Assembly (NCBI GenBank): GCA_030704615.1
Contig: CM060731.1
Span: forward strand, 64,708,756 to 64,772,755
Length of the DNA: 64,000 bases
Direction: 5' to 3'
DNA from: Takakia lepidozioides
Taxonomy: Eukaryota > Streptophyta > Takakiopsida > Takakiales > Takakiaceae
Shown: positions 15,028 to 26,578 of the stretch, piece after piece
Layout of the letters: each line of letters starts with the position of its first letter
Position numbering within the stretch: the stretch's first letter is position 1
The notes under the pieces: model-generated
The model's input: only the letters and a program-made list of their open reading frames with translations
Databases searched by the model: none
Told to the model about the DNA's origin: nothing
Translations under genes and position numbers: made by a program

Positions 15028-15141
15028 ATTTCGTAAGCAGGATTTTTTCTGGAAGAGAGCCTCGGCCTTGAGCCTCTGATACTCGGACCTTCTTTGCTCG
15101 CCATCCACTTCCCTACTACTATTTCCAGCCCTGCTTTGCAT
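15028..15141 (-). other. Possible N-terminal extension of the F-box gene
   Basis: A coding-like minus-strand segment (MQSRAGNSSREVDGEQRRSE, then a Lys/Arg/Glu-rich helix) lies in the same frame as the F-box at 14928. It is separated from it by one TAA at 14997-14995. A GT donor follows at 15027, but the nearest AG would give an intron of only about 38 bp, too short for a plant. Either an alternative 5' exon or an N-terminus cut off by a stop. Confidence 0.3.
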
Positions 15142-15349
15142 TTCATGGTCTGTACGTGGAAACCCTAAAAATCCTTGAAAAATCCTTCCATGTGCGGGAA
15201 GTCGGGGAGGGAGATGGCAGAGTGCAAGCTGGATACGCCGCTCGTGATTCCTCCTTTCTTGGTCGCTCTTCAACAGTATCAAGGGATGGAAAAGGGGCTG
15301 GTCATGTTGCAGATACATTTCGTTTCCAGTGCTGGTTGCAGTCCACAAG

Positions 15350-16220
15350 GCGCTGCCAGCGCAGGCACAGGAAAGCCTAGTAACACGAACTCTCCATCCA
15401 GAGCCGTCTACAATTACTCGGGTTCAAAACATGTGTCCTTTGTCTGCCTGTGGCACTGGTCGTATTATCCCCACTATAACTGAATTCAAGCCTAGAAAAG
15501 TTGAGTTCAAAGAGGGATTGTGCACACTGAGGACCTTGAGCAAAGATGCCAGCGCAGAGAAGCGGAATCAAATAGTGCAGCTTCTCTGTTGCTCTATTTG
15601 ATGCCACAGCTGAGGAGGTACCCTGAGCTTTACTTGCTTGATTTATACCAAAGATGGTTGAGTTGAATCACACCATCATAATCGATGCTTGTTGTGTCAA
15701 TTCAACGGAAGCTTTGGAAAAGGGTAATCTTGAAGCTTGGGCCAACTCACACATTTTATGCACGGCATCCAATGCACCTTGCATACAGCTCAATGCACTA
15801 GTGGGCATTTAGACTCGACTTCAACATGTAACCCCGTCTCAAAGTTGAACAAGGGTAGGTCTTCGATGGGCGATGGGCGTTGGTTCTACACAGTGAGGAC
15901 ATCGGCAATTTCGCTCCGCAGCCCGCGTGGCCACCATCGCGTTTGGGTCCGTAATGTCCGACTCCTGAGGAATGAGCACTAGATCAGCAGTTGATCAGGG
16001 TAGGAGAATTGAAACCCTTTTGACAAAAGTGTGATGACAACCACTGATGGGTGTGACTGTGACACTAAAGTAGGTAATGGCTATGTGAAAACTTTCCTTC
16101 TCTCAAACAACTACGAAGGCTAAATCCCACAAATGGTTCTTCACTTCTGTTGTTATTTTCCATTTTCTCTGCATGAGAGGAATGCAGTCTAGCAAATGTA
16201 CATAAACTCTGGGAAGTTGC
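15350..16220. other. No gene recognised
   Basis: Short frames only, on both strands. None carries a motif I can name. Confidence 0.4.
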
Positions 16221-16224
16221 AGAT

Positions 16225-16384
16225 TCAGGCTGCTGCTGCAGCAATTCTATCATGGGGTTTGGACCCGTCTGCCCTCTTTGCCTTCTTGGCCTGATAATCT
16301 TTCACAGCTGCTTTAATTGCATCTTCGGCAAGCATGCTGCAGTGTAGGTTCAGAGGCGGAAGTTAAAGGTGCTTTGCAATGTCA
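16225..16384 (-). pseudogene. Last exon of IscU/ISU iron-sulfur scaffold protein, with a stop
   Basis: Read on the minus strand after an AG at 16386-16385, the frame gives SDIAKHL, a TAA, LPPLNLHCSMLAEDAIKAAV, KDYQAKKAKRADG, and ends at 16225. This is the C-terminal signature of mitochondrial ISCU/ISU scaffolds (IAKHLSLPPVKLHCSMLAED), which assemble Fe-S clusters. The Cys of LHCSML is a cluster ligand and is kept. One Ser codon is now TAA, and no upstream ISU exon (with PVxPTxD or GCGSAIASS) is seen nearby. It is an isolated gene fragment. Confidence 0.75.
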
Positions 16385-16420
16385 CTGAGACACACCACAA
16401 CCAAGGTAAAAGGATACTGT

Positions 16421-16555
16421 CAAACTCCACATCCATTCGTGGTGGACTTTCATTCCATTTTTGAAACAGCAGGTCTGTTGGTGACTTCAAACCGACAGGC
16501 ATAGGGAGTGGAATAATCAGAAAATCTTCTTCCCAGGCTTGTCTATTTATCTGCG
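16421..16555 (-). other. Coding-like segment, family unknown
   Basis: Minus strand, after CCGCAG, a 45-codon open frame reads AWEEDFLIIPLPMPVGLKSP, then TDLLFQKWNESPPRMDVEFD, and ends at a GT. The composition looks protein-like. It lies just upstream of the ISU exon, but the splice phases do not match. I do not recognise it. Confidence 0.25.
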
Positions 16556-17025
16556 GAAATCATTCGTCAAACTCCGTAGTACCTCTGTAGTGTGTGGTGT
16601 TGAAGCCATTTGGTTGCCAAGGATTTTATCTGGGTAGTAGGATCTTGACTTGGTGTGTCTGTTTTGGAGCTCGCTTGGAGCTTCACGTTAGAAGGTGTTC
16701 AGTTTTCTCAAGAGGTTACAGCTGAGTCCTTCATGAGCATATCAAATCAACTACATGATCTCCAGATTCCAATAGAACTTTTGCTTGATGTCTTCCAGAT
16801 TTCATGTCAGAGGTGATAGAAGTTTTGTCACACAAACTGACGATTTTGTTTGAATGAATTGTCGTGCACCTAAGCGTTGTGCCACAACATACATCGCTGT
16901 CCACCATACGTTCTAAGCACACAATCCTAGAATGCTATGCCACAATGCTGTCATGGTTTTAGTCATGGTTAACTAGAATTACCTCACCTCACTACTATAC
17001 ATATATAGTAAATATTTTAGTTAAT

Positions 17026-17136
17026 ATTTAGGGGGCTCCCCTAAGGCCCCAAAAACAAATAAGACCATAGTTAAATTAGTAAAAATGAGAGAATATAGTG
17101 AGAGATTAGAATTAGAGATTAGAGAGCCCCCCAAAT
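17026..17136. repeat. Possible small inverted-repeat element
   Basis: The ends ATTTAGGGGGCTC and GAGCCCCCCAAAT are near-perfect inverted repeats 111 bp apart, MITE-like in layout. No target duplication is obvious. A run of 14 Cs follows at 17154-17167. Confidence 0.35.
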
Positions 17137-17167
17137 GGTACTAGGATTCAATGCCCCCCCCCCCCCC

Positions 17168-18425
17168 ATAATGATTGCCTCTCCTTTGCTGAAAACTACT
17201 TCCATGATGTGCTTATGGAGGGAACACCTCTCTCAGGTAATATCTCTGTCATTGAACAACTTAGGAAATTAAATGGATAATTTTATTATGGATGAAAGTA
17301 ATTCCACTATTTACAAAGAGGAGCCATACGCAACTAGCCGCTTGTTATTTGTGAGGGATTACTTGTGAAACAACCAAGGTTTATGAAAGAGGCCTCAAAA
17401 TGTGATGGTGGAAGGATCATAAATTTTGTAGGAGTAGTGTGAAGTGGAAGTAACAGTTTGTACCATTGAAGGTGAAAGCAATCAGTACCACATTTCTTAC
17501 TATGAGCATTTCCCGGTATAGAATGTACTTATGATTAGGAATACAACAAAGCCATGGAAAACGTTTTAAAAAGATACATTTTGCTATGAATGTGGACAAC
17601 CCTGAATAAATAATGTTTGGTTAAGGAACGTATGGTGAACCGATTAGGCAATTTGCACCATGGACATATGGCATCTAAGATAGCAGCCAAGATTGGACCA
17701 TTGGGGCCATACGCGTTTACCCATCCCATATCTTCATTTTTTCAATTCAATTCCTGCTGGCTGGGTTGTCCGCCATTTTTGGGATATTTGAACCTACAAT
17801 AGACTATGAAAGCCCACCTAGCTTGACAGATAGAGATCTATAGTTGTTGCCCGTTGTGCCAAATGGCATCACCTTTATAGATCGGCCTATTGGACACCAT
17901 TCTATATGTGCAACAACGTTCCTATCAAACCGAGGGGCATGTGATTTAATTCGACTTGGTGTGTTGGATATTTGGGTGTGGCATCAATGACTACTTAGAA
18001 GGATGACTATTTCGAAGACAACAACCGATTGCCCAACCCATGCACTTCAATTTCTACTATTTGGCCCCCCTCGATTCTACAAGCAACCTATGAACATGTT
18101 ATGGGAATGCAAATAAGCCTCATGATCAAGGAAAATCAATCCAAAGAGCAATAACTACAATTCAGGTAAAATTGTTTGTAATCAATCTGGAAAGTAGATT
18201 CTTTATTATGAGCTTCAAGTTCACTAAAGTCAAGATCATCGCTCCATGATGGAGAAGAGCACAACCATCCAACATGCAATCTAACATAGTACATACTATA
18301 TCGACGCTTTGAAGGCCCCCCTTTCAAAGATTATCTATCCCACATATCAACCTCATTGGTGGATATGATACGAGAATCTCATGGTTTTTACTTCCTCTTC
18401 ATTTCTCTCAAGTTCCCTTCCTTGA
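17168..18425. other. No gene recognised
   Basis: AT-rich sequence with short frames only; nothing nameable on either strand. Confidence 0.4.
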
Positions 18426-19520
18426 TCATGGAATAGGTGGTATGACTCCCGTTTGTCTGTGGTGTTGGTCGTTTGGAGATGCGACATCGTCTCGATCCAC
18501 TTGTTTGGGGGGCACAAGCTCTATCAAATCCTTCACTATGGAACACAACCTTTGCGCAACTTCATCCAAATTCTTTACTATTCTCTTCCAAGTAAGAGGA
18601 ATCATCTCATCTTCAGCAGATGTCAAATCATCACCTTCTGATGTGGTCCCCTCGTTAGTCCTCTGATTCATGGGTCTTTCTCTATCGGTCCTCTCAATAG
18701 TGGGTCTTTCTCTTCTGGCCCTCTCTTGAGTGAGCCCTCCATCAGGGGTGGTCCTCTTAGACTGGATGGTCCTCTGATTCACAGGGCTTTCTCTGTTGGT
18801 CTGCTGAGTGGCGGCTCTTTCTCTTCTGGCCCTCTCTTGAATGGGTCCTTCATCCACAGTGGTCCTGTCACAGGCAGTCCTGTTAGAGTCAATTGTCCTC
18901 TCTGGGCTGGTTCTCTCCTCCTGGATGGTCCTCTTCGTATGTGTCCCTTTCTCAACACTTCGATGCACTTTACCATTCTTCTGCTTTGTGACAGAATCCT
19001 CCACTTTCCGCTTCAACGGGGTGATGCTTATCCTTTCAAGCTGCACCGTCCCACATGTGTCTCCGGGACCAGACGGGACAAGAACACCTGCCCTATTAAA
19101 GTAGCGTGCAGCAACTTGTTCCATGGTCCATGGAACTGCATTTTTGCCCCTCACTTTTTCGGCTACTGCAGAGGCATTTTTTGAGGAACCAGCAACAGGC
19201 CAAGGTTTGATCAAAGTAATTGACAATCCCTTCTTGCATCCAGTGTCAACACAATGTCTGTTCAGTGTTGCTTTGTCCTTAAAATTGTCATGACAAAATG
19301 GACACCTGATGCGATCCTTGATCCAGCCACCTTCAGTCTTATCTACTTTGAGGTCAATAAATGCCTCTGCTAACTTTTCCTCAAACTCATGGGGGGCATA
19401 CCAGTACCTGTACTTTTCGTTTTTTCGGGTGGTGTGCACATACTCCACCCAGTCTTGACCCTCCTTCCAATTTCTATCGACAGTTTTCCCTGACGACATC
19501 TTACAAGCAAACCTACACAA
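18426..19520 (-). CDS. C2HC-finger protein with Arg-rich repeats, 364 aa
   Basis: One uninterrupted frame. Residues about 10-70 form a charged, aromatic-rich block (GQDWVEYVHT, YRYWYAPHEFEEKLAEAF). Residues 71-97 hold a zinc-finger-like CPFC, then HC and C (C73-x2-C76-x12-H89-x5-C95). Residues about 190-305 are low-complexity and very rich in Arg, Thr and Glu (ERTxxxxRT words). They contain a 36-residue unit present twice (QERARRER, then NQRT), seen in DNA as about 108-bp copies around 18660-18870. The C-terminus (310-350) has a helix-like stretch. Met8 is an alternative start. The opening of the frame despite the repeats suggests a real protein, perhaps a nucleic-acid-binding or transposon-derived one. 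Family not recognised. Confidence 0.55.
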   Translation of the reverse strand: MCRFACKMSSGKTVDRNWKEGQDWVEYVHTTRKNEKYRYWYAPHEFEEKLAEAFIDLKVDKTEGGWIKDRIRCPFCHDNFKDKATLNRHCVDTGCKKGLSITLIKPWPVAGSSKNASAVAEKVRGKNAVPWTMEQVAARYFNRAGVLVPSGPGDTCGTVQLERISITPLKRKVEDSVTKQKNGKVHRSVEKGTHTKRTIQEERTSPERTIDSNRTACDRTTVDEGPIQERARRERAATQQTNRESPVNQRTIQSKRTTPDGGLTQERARRERPTIERTDRERPMNQRTNEGTTSEGDDLTSAEDEMIPLTWKRIVKNLDEVAQRLCSIVKDLIELVPPKQVDRDDVASPNDQHHRQTGVIPPIP

Positions 19521-20564
19521 ACTACAATCACCAACAATGGAAAATTAATAAAATAGTCAGTATTGCAACCATCTGATCTTAAGGACCTAGAGGGTCTGAA
19601 CAGTCCTCTGACAATAATCGTAATTCAAGAACGGGTCCTTCAAGGATACCGTTACGTCTCAGTCCACCAGGATTCTGTAGCTGCAGGACAGGTCCTCTAG
19701 GATCTATAGCTACACAACTGACAAAAAAAGCTTGCGATAATGGAGAGCACTTTCCATGGGTATCTACTGAACAGAAGAATGAAAGAATGCATTGCAGCAA
19801 TGTTGACAATCATATCAGGATATGCCCACAGCAACTACACAGTCAAAGCCAAGGATACAAACCTTAGTTGTACTGGCAATCAAAAGCCGTCATGCATCAT
19901 CCTACCAATTTCTTGCTGTTCCTGCATTAATAGCACCTTGTACAACAAACAGAGGACTCATTATAAACAGTGCTACGTAAATTTTACAACCATTCGGCAG
20001 AACCTCCATTAGATGGTACAGAAAATAGGTTGGGGCTTGATCAACTCTAGATCCTTAAAGTGAACAGGTTGTCAGCAAATTAAGGTTGGAAGTTTTAGTC
20101 TGCTACACAACAACTCACCAAGGTAAACGTCACTTCCAAGTCACCTCTCACATGGTTTTGTTGTGTGCAACCTGGGCACAAGATATACATGGCCCCAAGG
20201 CTACTACTATACATGAAGTCTCATTAGTGTGTCCTCCATCGAGATCTTTTGTGTCTTGAATTGCCAAGTGTAAACATTCACAATGTCTACACTGGGATGA
20301 GTACAAAAATACCTGAGCATTGTCCTTGACAGACATGGTCAACAAAAAGCAGAGGCCAGTGGAAAATTCTCCTCCATTTTTTTCTGTGTAAGAAAACCTC
20401 TACAGCACCCTTCTCACACTCCCCCTCCAAAAGGAGAAATCAAATCTGCACACATGGGTAATAAAGGTGCATTCAAACTCAGACCCACTTAACTAGAAAT
20501 CTTTGTAATGTAGCAGATGTAGGAAATCCAAGAGACCTCTCTCACTCGCACTCTCTCTCTCTCT
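19521..20564. other. No gene recognised
   Basis: The upstream flank of the C2HC ORF. Short frames only. A CT-rich run ends at about 20565, where a LINE fragment begins. Confidence 0.4.
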
Positions 20565-21965
20565 AGATGTGGAGGATGGTTCACAACATGTACGTGAACA
20601 CCAAAAGCCGCATTACAGTTGATGACAGAAATATAACTTCTTTGATATTGACCAAAGTGTAGCAAACGGCTGTACCCTTTCCCCATTGCATTTCAATGTT
20701 TTCATTAATCAGTTACTTCAAGATGTGGAAAATGAGGGGTTTGGGTTAAAGGTGGGTGATGCCCCATTCCAGCCCTTAGGTTTGCGGATGACTTTGCAGG
20801 CCTAGGGATTACCCCATCCTATCTTCAGAAGTTGATAGATTGTGCGAAGTGGTACTGTGACCTTGGGAGGCTAGAAGCCAATGTTAGTAAATGTGCAGTG
20901 GCGGCTTTCAATGATCGTGGGGAGGGAGGTGGGTATATCAAATGGACTTGGGGGGGTCAAGAGATCCCTGTGCTCACATATCTCGGTATTGAGTCTTCCT
21001 CCAGTTGCAACTGGGACACACATATACAGAAAGTGGTTCAAAAGCTATATGCAAAGCTTTGGGCCTCACTGACTTTTCCACTGCACAGGGATTAATACTG
21101 AAGTTAAAATGACTATGCTTTGCCTTGGAGTACGCATCTGCTGCGTGGGTAAATATCTCCAACCATTCTAAATCTCTAGAATACATTCAGGTTGCGTTGC
21201 TCAAAGAGAGCATGTCAGTCAGCTGAATAGTATGTCCAATACCAGATACCCTAACATAATCGACCCCATTTCTTGGAAGCAAGACCGTCCTGTTAAACAG
21301 GCTGAGTCCTTGCGGAAAAGGGAAGAGATTTTCAAGTATTTAAATATTAGCCCAGAAGAATTGATTCTGCTAGATGAAGCTGACCTGGAGGTTGCAGTGT
21401 CTAATGCCATGTTGGATGCCTGAAGACCGTTCAATGAAAATGAAGCTAGGCATAAATCTTCCCTGAACTTGCTTCCAGTCTGTGACAGGGGCGAGGACCT
21501 AGGATGATTTGAAGGGCACACCTACCCTCGGCACCAGAATGAGATTTAAACTCAGGGCGGGAAGCCTACCTTTGAACAAGAAACAGACGCAGAGAGGAAG
21601 AGGAGATTGTAATGGCCCGGCCTGAAACAATATCCATTCTCTGATACATATCCAGGATATTCTCACCAGAGAGTGGCTCACTTCAGGAATATCAAGAACA
21701 TTGTCCCCGCTCCACCATTCACAAGTTTAGGGTTATCTTGAGGCTGAGCCTAAAGCAGCTCACACACAGCAAGTGGATGCTTGTGTGAGGATATCTGGAG
21801 GATCTGGGCTGTCTGGAGGATATCTGCAAAACCCGAACTAATTACACTACTGGAGGTGAGCCCCTCACAAAGGTAGTATCTCTTCCCTTTTGTTCAACCC
21901 CAAACTGGGCGCGGTCTATGGTCACAAGGCTACGGCAAAAAAAGTCTTGTGAGTACATTTTTCTT
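20565..21965 (+). mobile_element. Degenerate LINE fragment (RT middle to 3' end)
   Basis: Runs parallel to the LINE copy at 23098-25745 from the MWRVVHNLYAHTKS region through the FADDFAG box (about 20780) to the shared 3' tail (CACAAGGCTACGGCAAA at about 21920). Many indels and stops; the oldest copy here. Confidence 0.85.
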
Positions 21966-23097
21966 TCTCCCTCTCTCTTGCTTTATCTTGATGGTGGATA
22001 AGCTCTTGGTAACACCACTCAAGAATTGCCTAAAACTGTTATTCTGTTGGGAATTTTCTGCGAAGAACAGAATGGGAAAGTGGGAAACGGGTTAGGGTTT
22101 CCCTACGTCCTAACGTCCTAACCCAAAGCAGCCATCCTATATGGTGAGAAGAGAGACTGCCCTATATGGTTGGAAGCCCTGGCTCTTCTCTTCTCATTTG
22201 GAAGACAAGCAGGCAAGTGCTGAAGGAGCAGTCACCTTGCTGCTGAGCTGCTGCTGAACTATGGCTGCAAGAAAGGTACTTAACCAGGCCCTTGTTTCAG
22301 TACATGGCTCTGATAACACCTCCCTTTTGGGAATGGGTGCAAACTGCTGTTGTCTTTATGGTCACTACCACCCTCCCACCCACTAGTCCGTTTTGGAATC
22401 CATGCTAAAGTAGACATGGATAACAACTGTACTCGGATTGTGAAAATGAGGGCATAAGGCAGCCTTCTTGCTGCCTCATGCTTGGCGTGGAATGGTGAGT
22501 AAACACGTGTTTGTTATATTTTGAAAATTTTGAAAGACTGTAAGAAGATGTTAGGATCTGATCATCGGTGGCGGCCTTGCCATTTGTTGATCCTTTTGAC
22601 GAGAACAAACCTACTGTAACTCTTCATGCCTACCTTGAAATAGGCAATGGCTACATGGATTCACTTTGACACTAAGACCTCTAAGACTCAAGTATGCCCA
22701 CATGGGCCATTTTCAATTTCCAAAACTGCTTCAAAGAACCAATCCCTTAACTGCTCTTATAGCTGCAATTTTGACTTCTACATAGACTCTACTAGAAGTA
22801 TTCTAGTATGAATCTACGGAGGTTTCTTCTCTAGTTGTGGAGACTAGGAAGGATCTTATGGTCAACACCTTGCTTGCATGTGATGACACCTTCTGTAAGC
22901 AATTGCAAGATTTGTAAGCAGACATGTTCACAAATCTGAGTTTTGCAGTACTTGTGAGGTTTCTATGTAAATGCTACTGTCTATATTGAGACCATGTCCA
23001 GATGAGTGATGTCATTAAACAAAACAGGACTAGATCAAAATGATCTAGGGCTGGACAAGTCTTGACATGACTAAAATACACTCTATCTGTGTCTCTT
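21966..23097. other. No gene recognised
   Basis: Spacer between two LINE copies, with short frames only. ATGGCTGCAAGAAAG followed by GT at about 22261 could be a first exon, but nothing downstream supports it. Confidence 0.4.
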
Positions 23098-23202
23098 CAT
23101 TGGGAGGAAACTAATTGTCTGCGGTAGAGCTGTTATTGGTGGACCAATGAGACTAAACTCAAGATAGCTGAGAGACAAGTCCTTTATAAAGAGTGCTGCA
23201 AA

Positions 23203-23970
23203 TTGAAAACCAACAAAGAATTGTGGGCGAGGTACTACCAGATCCGTAAAGATATCAATCTGCTTGTAAGGGCTCAGAAGAAATTATACTGGGACAAGTT
23301 ATACAGTGAAATAAACTCAAACCACCATGGTGGTAACGACAAGAGATTCTGGTTGGCCCTTCAACGCTTGTACAAGCCAAAAAGCTGTCAGCAAGTACAA
23401 GTGCTGAAGACTACTAAGGGTGCAGTGGTAACTTCATCAGTTGACATTGTCAAAACCTTTGAAACCCACTACAGTATCCTTGGCAGAACTTCTAGGTCTA
23501 ACAGTGAGGGGTCCTCTGATGAATGGAAGGTCACAGTTGGTAAAACTGTTCCTATGATTCAAAACAGCCCTCATGAACTGGAGCATATTTCAAAAGCCTA
23601 CAACGCTCCCATTAGTTCTTCTGAGATTGTGGAAGCAATTGAACATCTAAATGGATATAAAGCAGGTGATCCTGATGGCATAGTCAACGAGCTTATCAAG
23701 CACGGTGGCGATCCCATGATAGAGGCCCTAGTTCTCCTCTTTAACCTTATCTGGAAGACTGAAATGATCCCCTTTCGCTGGCGACAGGGGGTCATTGTCA
23801 ATCTATATAAGAAGGGTGACAGAGAAGACCCGGGGAACTATCGTGGCATCACGCTCCTCAATGCTGCTGGCAAGATATTTTGCAGAGAGCAAGTCATTTG
23901 GCGAATCAAACAAAAGATCATCCAGGATCCACAGGAGGGTGTATGCAATAAGTACTCGTCTCGAGGTTGA
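23203..23970 (+). CDS. LINE RT, N-terminal part (copy A, broken)
   Basis: 255 codons with the early RT blocks: HLNGYKAGDPDGIVNELIKH, then WRQGVIVNLYKKGDRE and NYRGITLLNAAGK (RT motifs 0-2). The frame ends in an insertion absent from the copy at 61.6 kb, which separates it from the catalytic half. It encodes no complete polymerase. Confidence 0.8.
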   Translation: MKTNKELWARYYQIRKDINLLVRAQKKLYWDKLYSEINSNHHGGNDKRFWLALQRLYKPKSCQQVQVLKTTKGAVVTSSVDIVKTFETHYSILGRTSRSNSEGSSDEWKVTVGKTVPMIQNSPHELEHISKAYNAPISSSEIVEAIEHLNGYKAGDPDGIVNELIKHGGDPMIEALVLLFNLIWKTEMIPFRWRQGVIVNLYKKGDREDPGNYRGITLLNAAGKIFCREQVIWRIKQKIIQDPQEGVCNKYSSRG

Positions 23971-24105
23971 TCTGGAATCTAGAGGTTGTTTTCATGAAGG
24001 CCAAGCTGGCTTTCGGCGAAACGGGGACTGTGTGGACCATTCTTCACTCTAAGCCAGATTATCCAGGGAAGGAAAAAAGAAGGGAAACCCACTTATGTTT
24101 TTTTC

Positions 24106-25362
24106 TTGGATGTCAAAAAGGCTTATGACACAGTGTGGAGAGATGGTCTATGGCTCCGCCTCTGGTCTTGCGGAATCAAGGGAAAAATGTGGAGAGTTGT
24201 CCATAACTTGTATGCCCACACCAAAAGCTGTGTCACTGTTAATGGACAGAAGTCTAACTTCTTTGACATAGACCAAGGTGTAGCTCAAGGATGTACGCTC
24301 TCCCCTCTGCTCTTCAATGTTTTCATCAATCAACTCCTCGAGGATGTGGAACGTGAGGGATTTGGGTTAAGGGTGGGTGATGCCACCATTCCAGCCCTTA
24401 TGTTTGCGGATGACTTCGCAGGCATAGGGGAGACTCCTTCCAACCTCCAGGAATTGATTGATTGCGCGAAGAGATACTTTGATCTTTGGGGGCTAGAGGC
24501 TAATGTCAGTAAATGTGCAGAGGTGGCATTCAATGACAGAGGAGAGGGAGGAAGTGATCTTAAGTGGCAGTGGGGTAGCCAAGAGATCCCAGTCCTCCCT
24601 TCCTACACATACCTGGGCGTTGAGTTTTCCTCCAACTGCAACTGGGATGCACACATCCAGAAAGTTGTTCAAACTGGCAAGGGCAAAGCGCTGAGTTTTC
24701 ACTGCAGAGGGATTAACTCTGAGGTCAAGAAAACCTTACTTTGCCGCGTTATTAGACCTGCCTTGGAGTACGGATCTGCTATATGGGTTGATAACTCCAA
24801 CCAGGCTAAGTCTCTAGAATCCATTCAAGTGGGGGTGCTTAAGGAGTGCATGTCAGCATGCTCCAAAACAGCCAATGTGGCTGTTCGGGGTGAGTTTGGC
24901 ATCCCTTCCTTAAGCTCCCGACGAGATGAATTCAAGGTCAGATGGTGGGGTCAGTTGCAACACATGTCCAACACCAGATACCCTAAGTTAATCGACTCTA
25001 TATCTTGGAAACAGGACCGCCCTGTCAAACAGGCTAAGTCCTGGCAGAAGAGAGTAGAAGGGATTCTCAAGGATCTGAATCTGGACCCGCAAGTCTTGAC
25101 CTTGCTGGATAAATCTGACTTAGAGACTGTAGTGTCCAAAGCCATGTCTGTTACCAGCAAATTGTCTGATGCAAATGAAGTTAGGCAGAAAACTTCCCTG
25201 AACCTGTTTCCAGTCTGTGACATGGGGGAGGATATCATGGATGACCTCAAGGGTCTACCCACTCTCAGCACCAGACTGAAATTTAAACTCAGGGCAGGAA
25301 GCCTACCTTTGAACAGTAAACAGAAGCAGAGAGGAAAGGGAGAGTGCAATTGCCCGTTGTGA
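24106..25362 (+). CDS. LINE RT, catalytic and C-terminal part (copy A, broken)
   Basis: 418 codons. Motif A, VKKAYDTVW, is at the start. Motif B, GVAQGCTLSPLLFNVFIN, and motif C, ALMFADDFAG (the FADD box), follow. The C-terminal part (WKQDRPVKQAKSWQKRVE) leads to GECNCPL, the beginning of a CCHC-like finger cut by a stop. The RT belongs to a non-LTR element, copying RNA at a nicked genomic target. Confidence 0.85.
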   Translation: MDVKKAYDTVWRDGLWLRLWSCGIKGKMWRVVHNLYAHTKSCVTVNGQKSNFFDIDQGVAQGCTLSPLLFNVFINQLLEDVEREGFGLRVGDATIPALMFADDFAGIGETPSNLQELIDCAKRYFDLWGLEANVSKCAEVAFNDRGEGGSDLKWQWGSQEIPVLPSYTYLGVEFSSNCNWDAHIQKVVQTGKGKALSFHCRGINSEVKKTLLCRVIRPALEYGSAIWVDNSNQAKSLESIQVGVLKECMSACSKTANVAVRGEFGIPSLSSRRDEFKVRWWGQLQHMSNTRYPKLIDSISWKQDRPVKQAKSWQKRVEGILKDLNLDPQVLTLLDKSDLETVVSKAMSVTSKLSDANEVRQKTSLNLFPVCDMGEDIMDDLKGLPTLSTRLKFKLRAGSLPLNSKQKQRGKGECNCPL

Positions 25363-25745
25363 GGGCAACCCGAAGACAATATTCATTTTCTGATTCACTG
25401 TCCAGGGTACTCTCACCAGAGAGAAGCTCTCCTCCAATCTATCAAGAGAATTGTGCCTGTACCTCTGTTTACCAACTTTGAAAGTCTCGAGGCTGAGCCA
25501 AAAGCCCAGGCCCTTCTGAGGCCTAGTTTTTGGGCAAATCACACACAGCAGATTGATGCTTGTGTGAAGGGATTTCTAGAGGATATCTGGAAAACCCGAA
25601 TTAATTCTATTTATAAAGGTAAGTCTTACTACCCAATGTCAGCCCCTGACGGAGGTAGGTTCTGTCCCTTTGGTTTCCGCTCAAACTGGGCGAGGGGTCA
25701 ATGGCCACAAGGCTACGGCAAACAAAGTCTTATGAGTACATTCTA

Positions 25746-26558
25746 TAGAGAGAGAGGGTTTATCCCTTTAAATCATAGAGACATGCATTTCCATTCCTAC
25801 TTATTGAGGCCATGAGTAGAGGAACAGGCCCTGACAAGCTGACTACCCCTGGAGTCATCAGGTATGGCCAGTTGCTCTGTATAAACAGATTCTACCCTAC
25901 CAAACTGTCAAGTGGCAAACTCTTTGTGTAACATATCAGGTATAAGCTGACTACGGGAATATCTGGGTGTGGTGATAGCATACATGGAGTAGTACAAAAC
26001 AAATCATCCCTCACATTGGCTGGTGAAGTTACTTGCATGCACCGACACAAATAAGTAGTGGTTTGGAAAAGGAAGATGGATATATACATGAAGCCAACCC
26101 TAGATTGCAGCATCACCATCAAAAATATTCTTTATCTTGCAAACATACAGTGTATTGCGATTTGAAGCTAGAACTCCTAAAAACTGGACAAATACTTGGG
26201 TGGATGGGCAAATGAAAGATTGAATGGAACCAGGCGTAAGTCCCAGGCTTCAGCTAGTTTGTTGTAATGAACATGTTGTAATGCACAACATCTCCCTTGT
26301 GGCCTTACTAATCATTATCCTCCGCTGATTCTCTACGAGAGCAAATGCATGTTGTGTGTGGCCTCATTGGGCATTGACAAGTGCCCCATGTGTGCAAATA
26401 CTGGCCCATGTGGAAGCCAGGTGCATGTTGTCACAGTGCCAGCATTTGTTAACACAAAGGAGAAGATTTTTACAGTTACATCCACAGGAGGACCAGAGGT
26501 AGTAAGAACTACATAAGAACCAAAAAGAAAGTGTCGAAATGCACCAAACATTACTCAC
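25746..26558. other. Spacer between inverted LINE copies
   Basis: About 0.8 kb separates copy A (plus) from copy B (minus). Short frames only; no gene recognised. Confidence 0.5.
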
Positions 26559-26578
26559 AGATGGAGAGAGAAAGAAAG

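Larger units (their letters stand above)
23098..25745 (+). mobile_element. Non-LTR retrotransposon (APE/RT LINE), 5'-truncated copy A
   Basis: This copy starts within the linker after the endonuclease and keeps the RT, the C-terminal Cys/His region and the 3' tail. Compared with the copy at 61653-63697 it has about 60 extra bases near 23890 and a small deletion near 24045, so its reading frame is split into 23203-23970 and 24106-25362. A stop falls inside the CNCPL(C) finger at 25362. The tail ends with CACAAGGCTACGGCAAACAA and a pyrimidine/AG-rich run. Inactive on its own. Confidence 0.9.
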
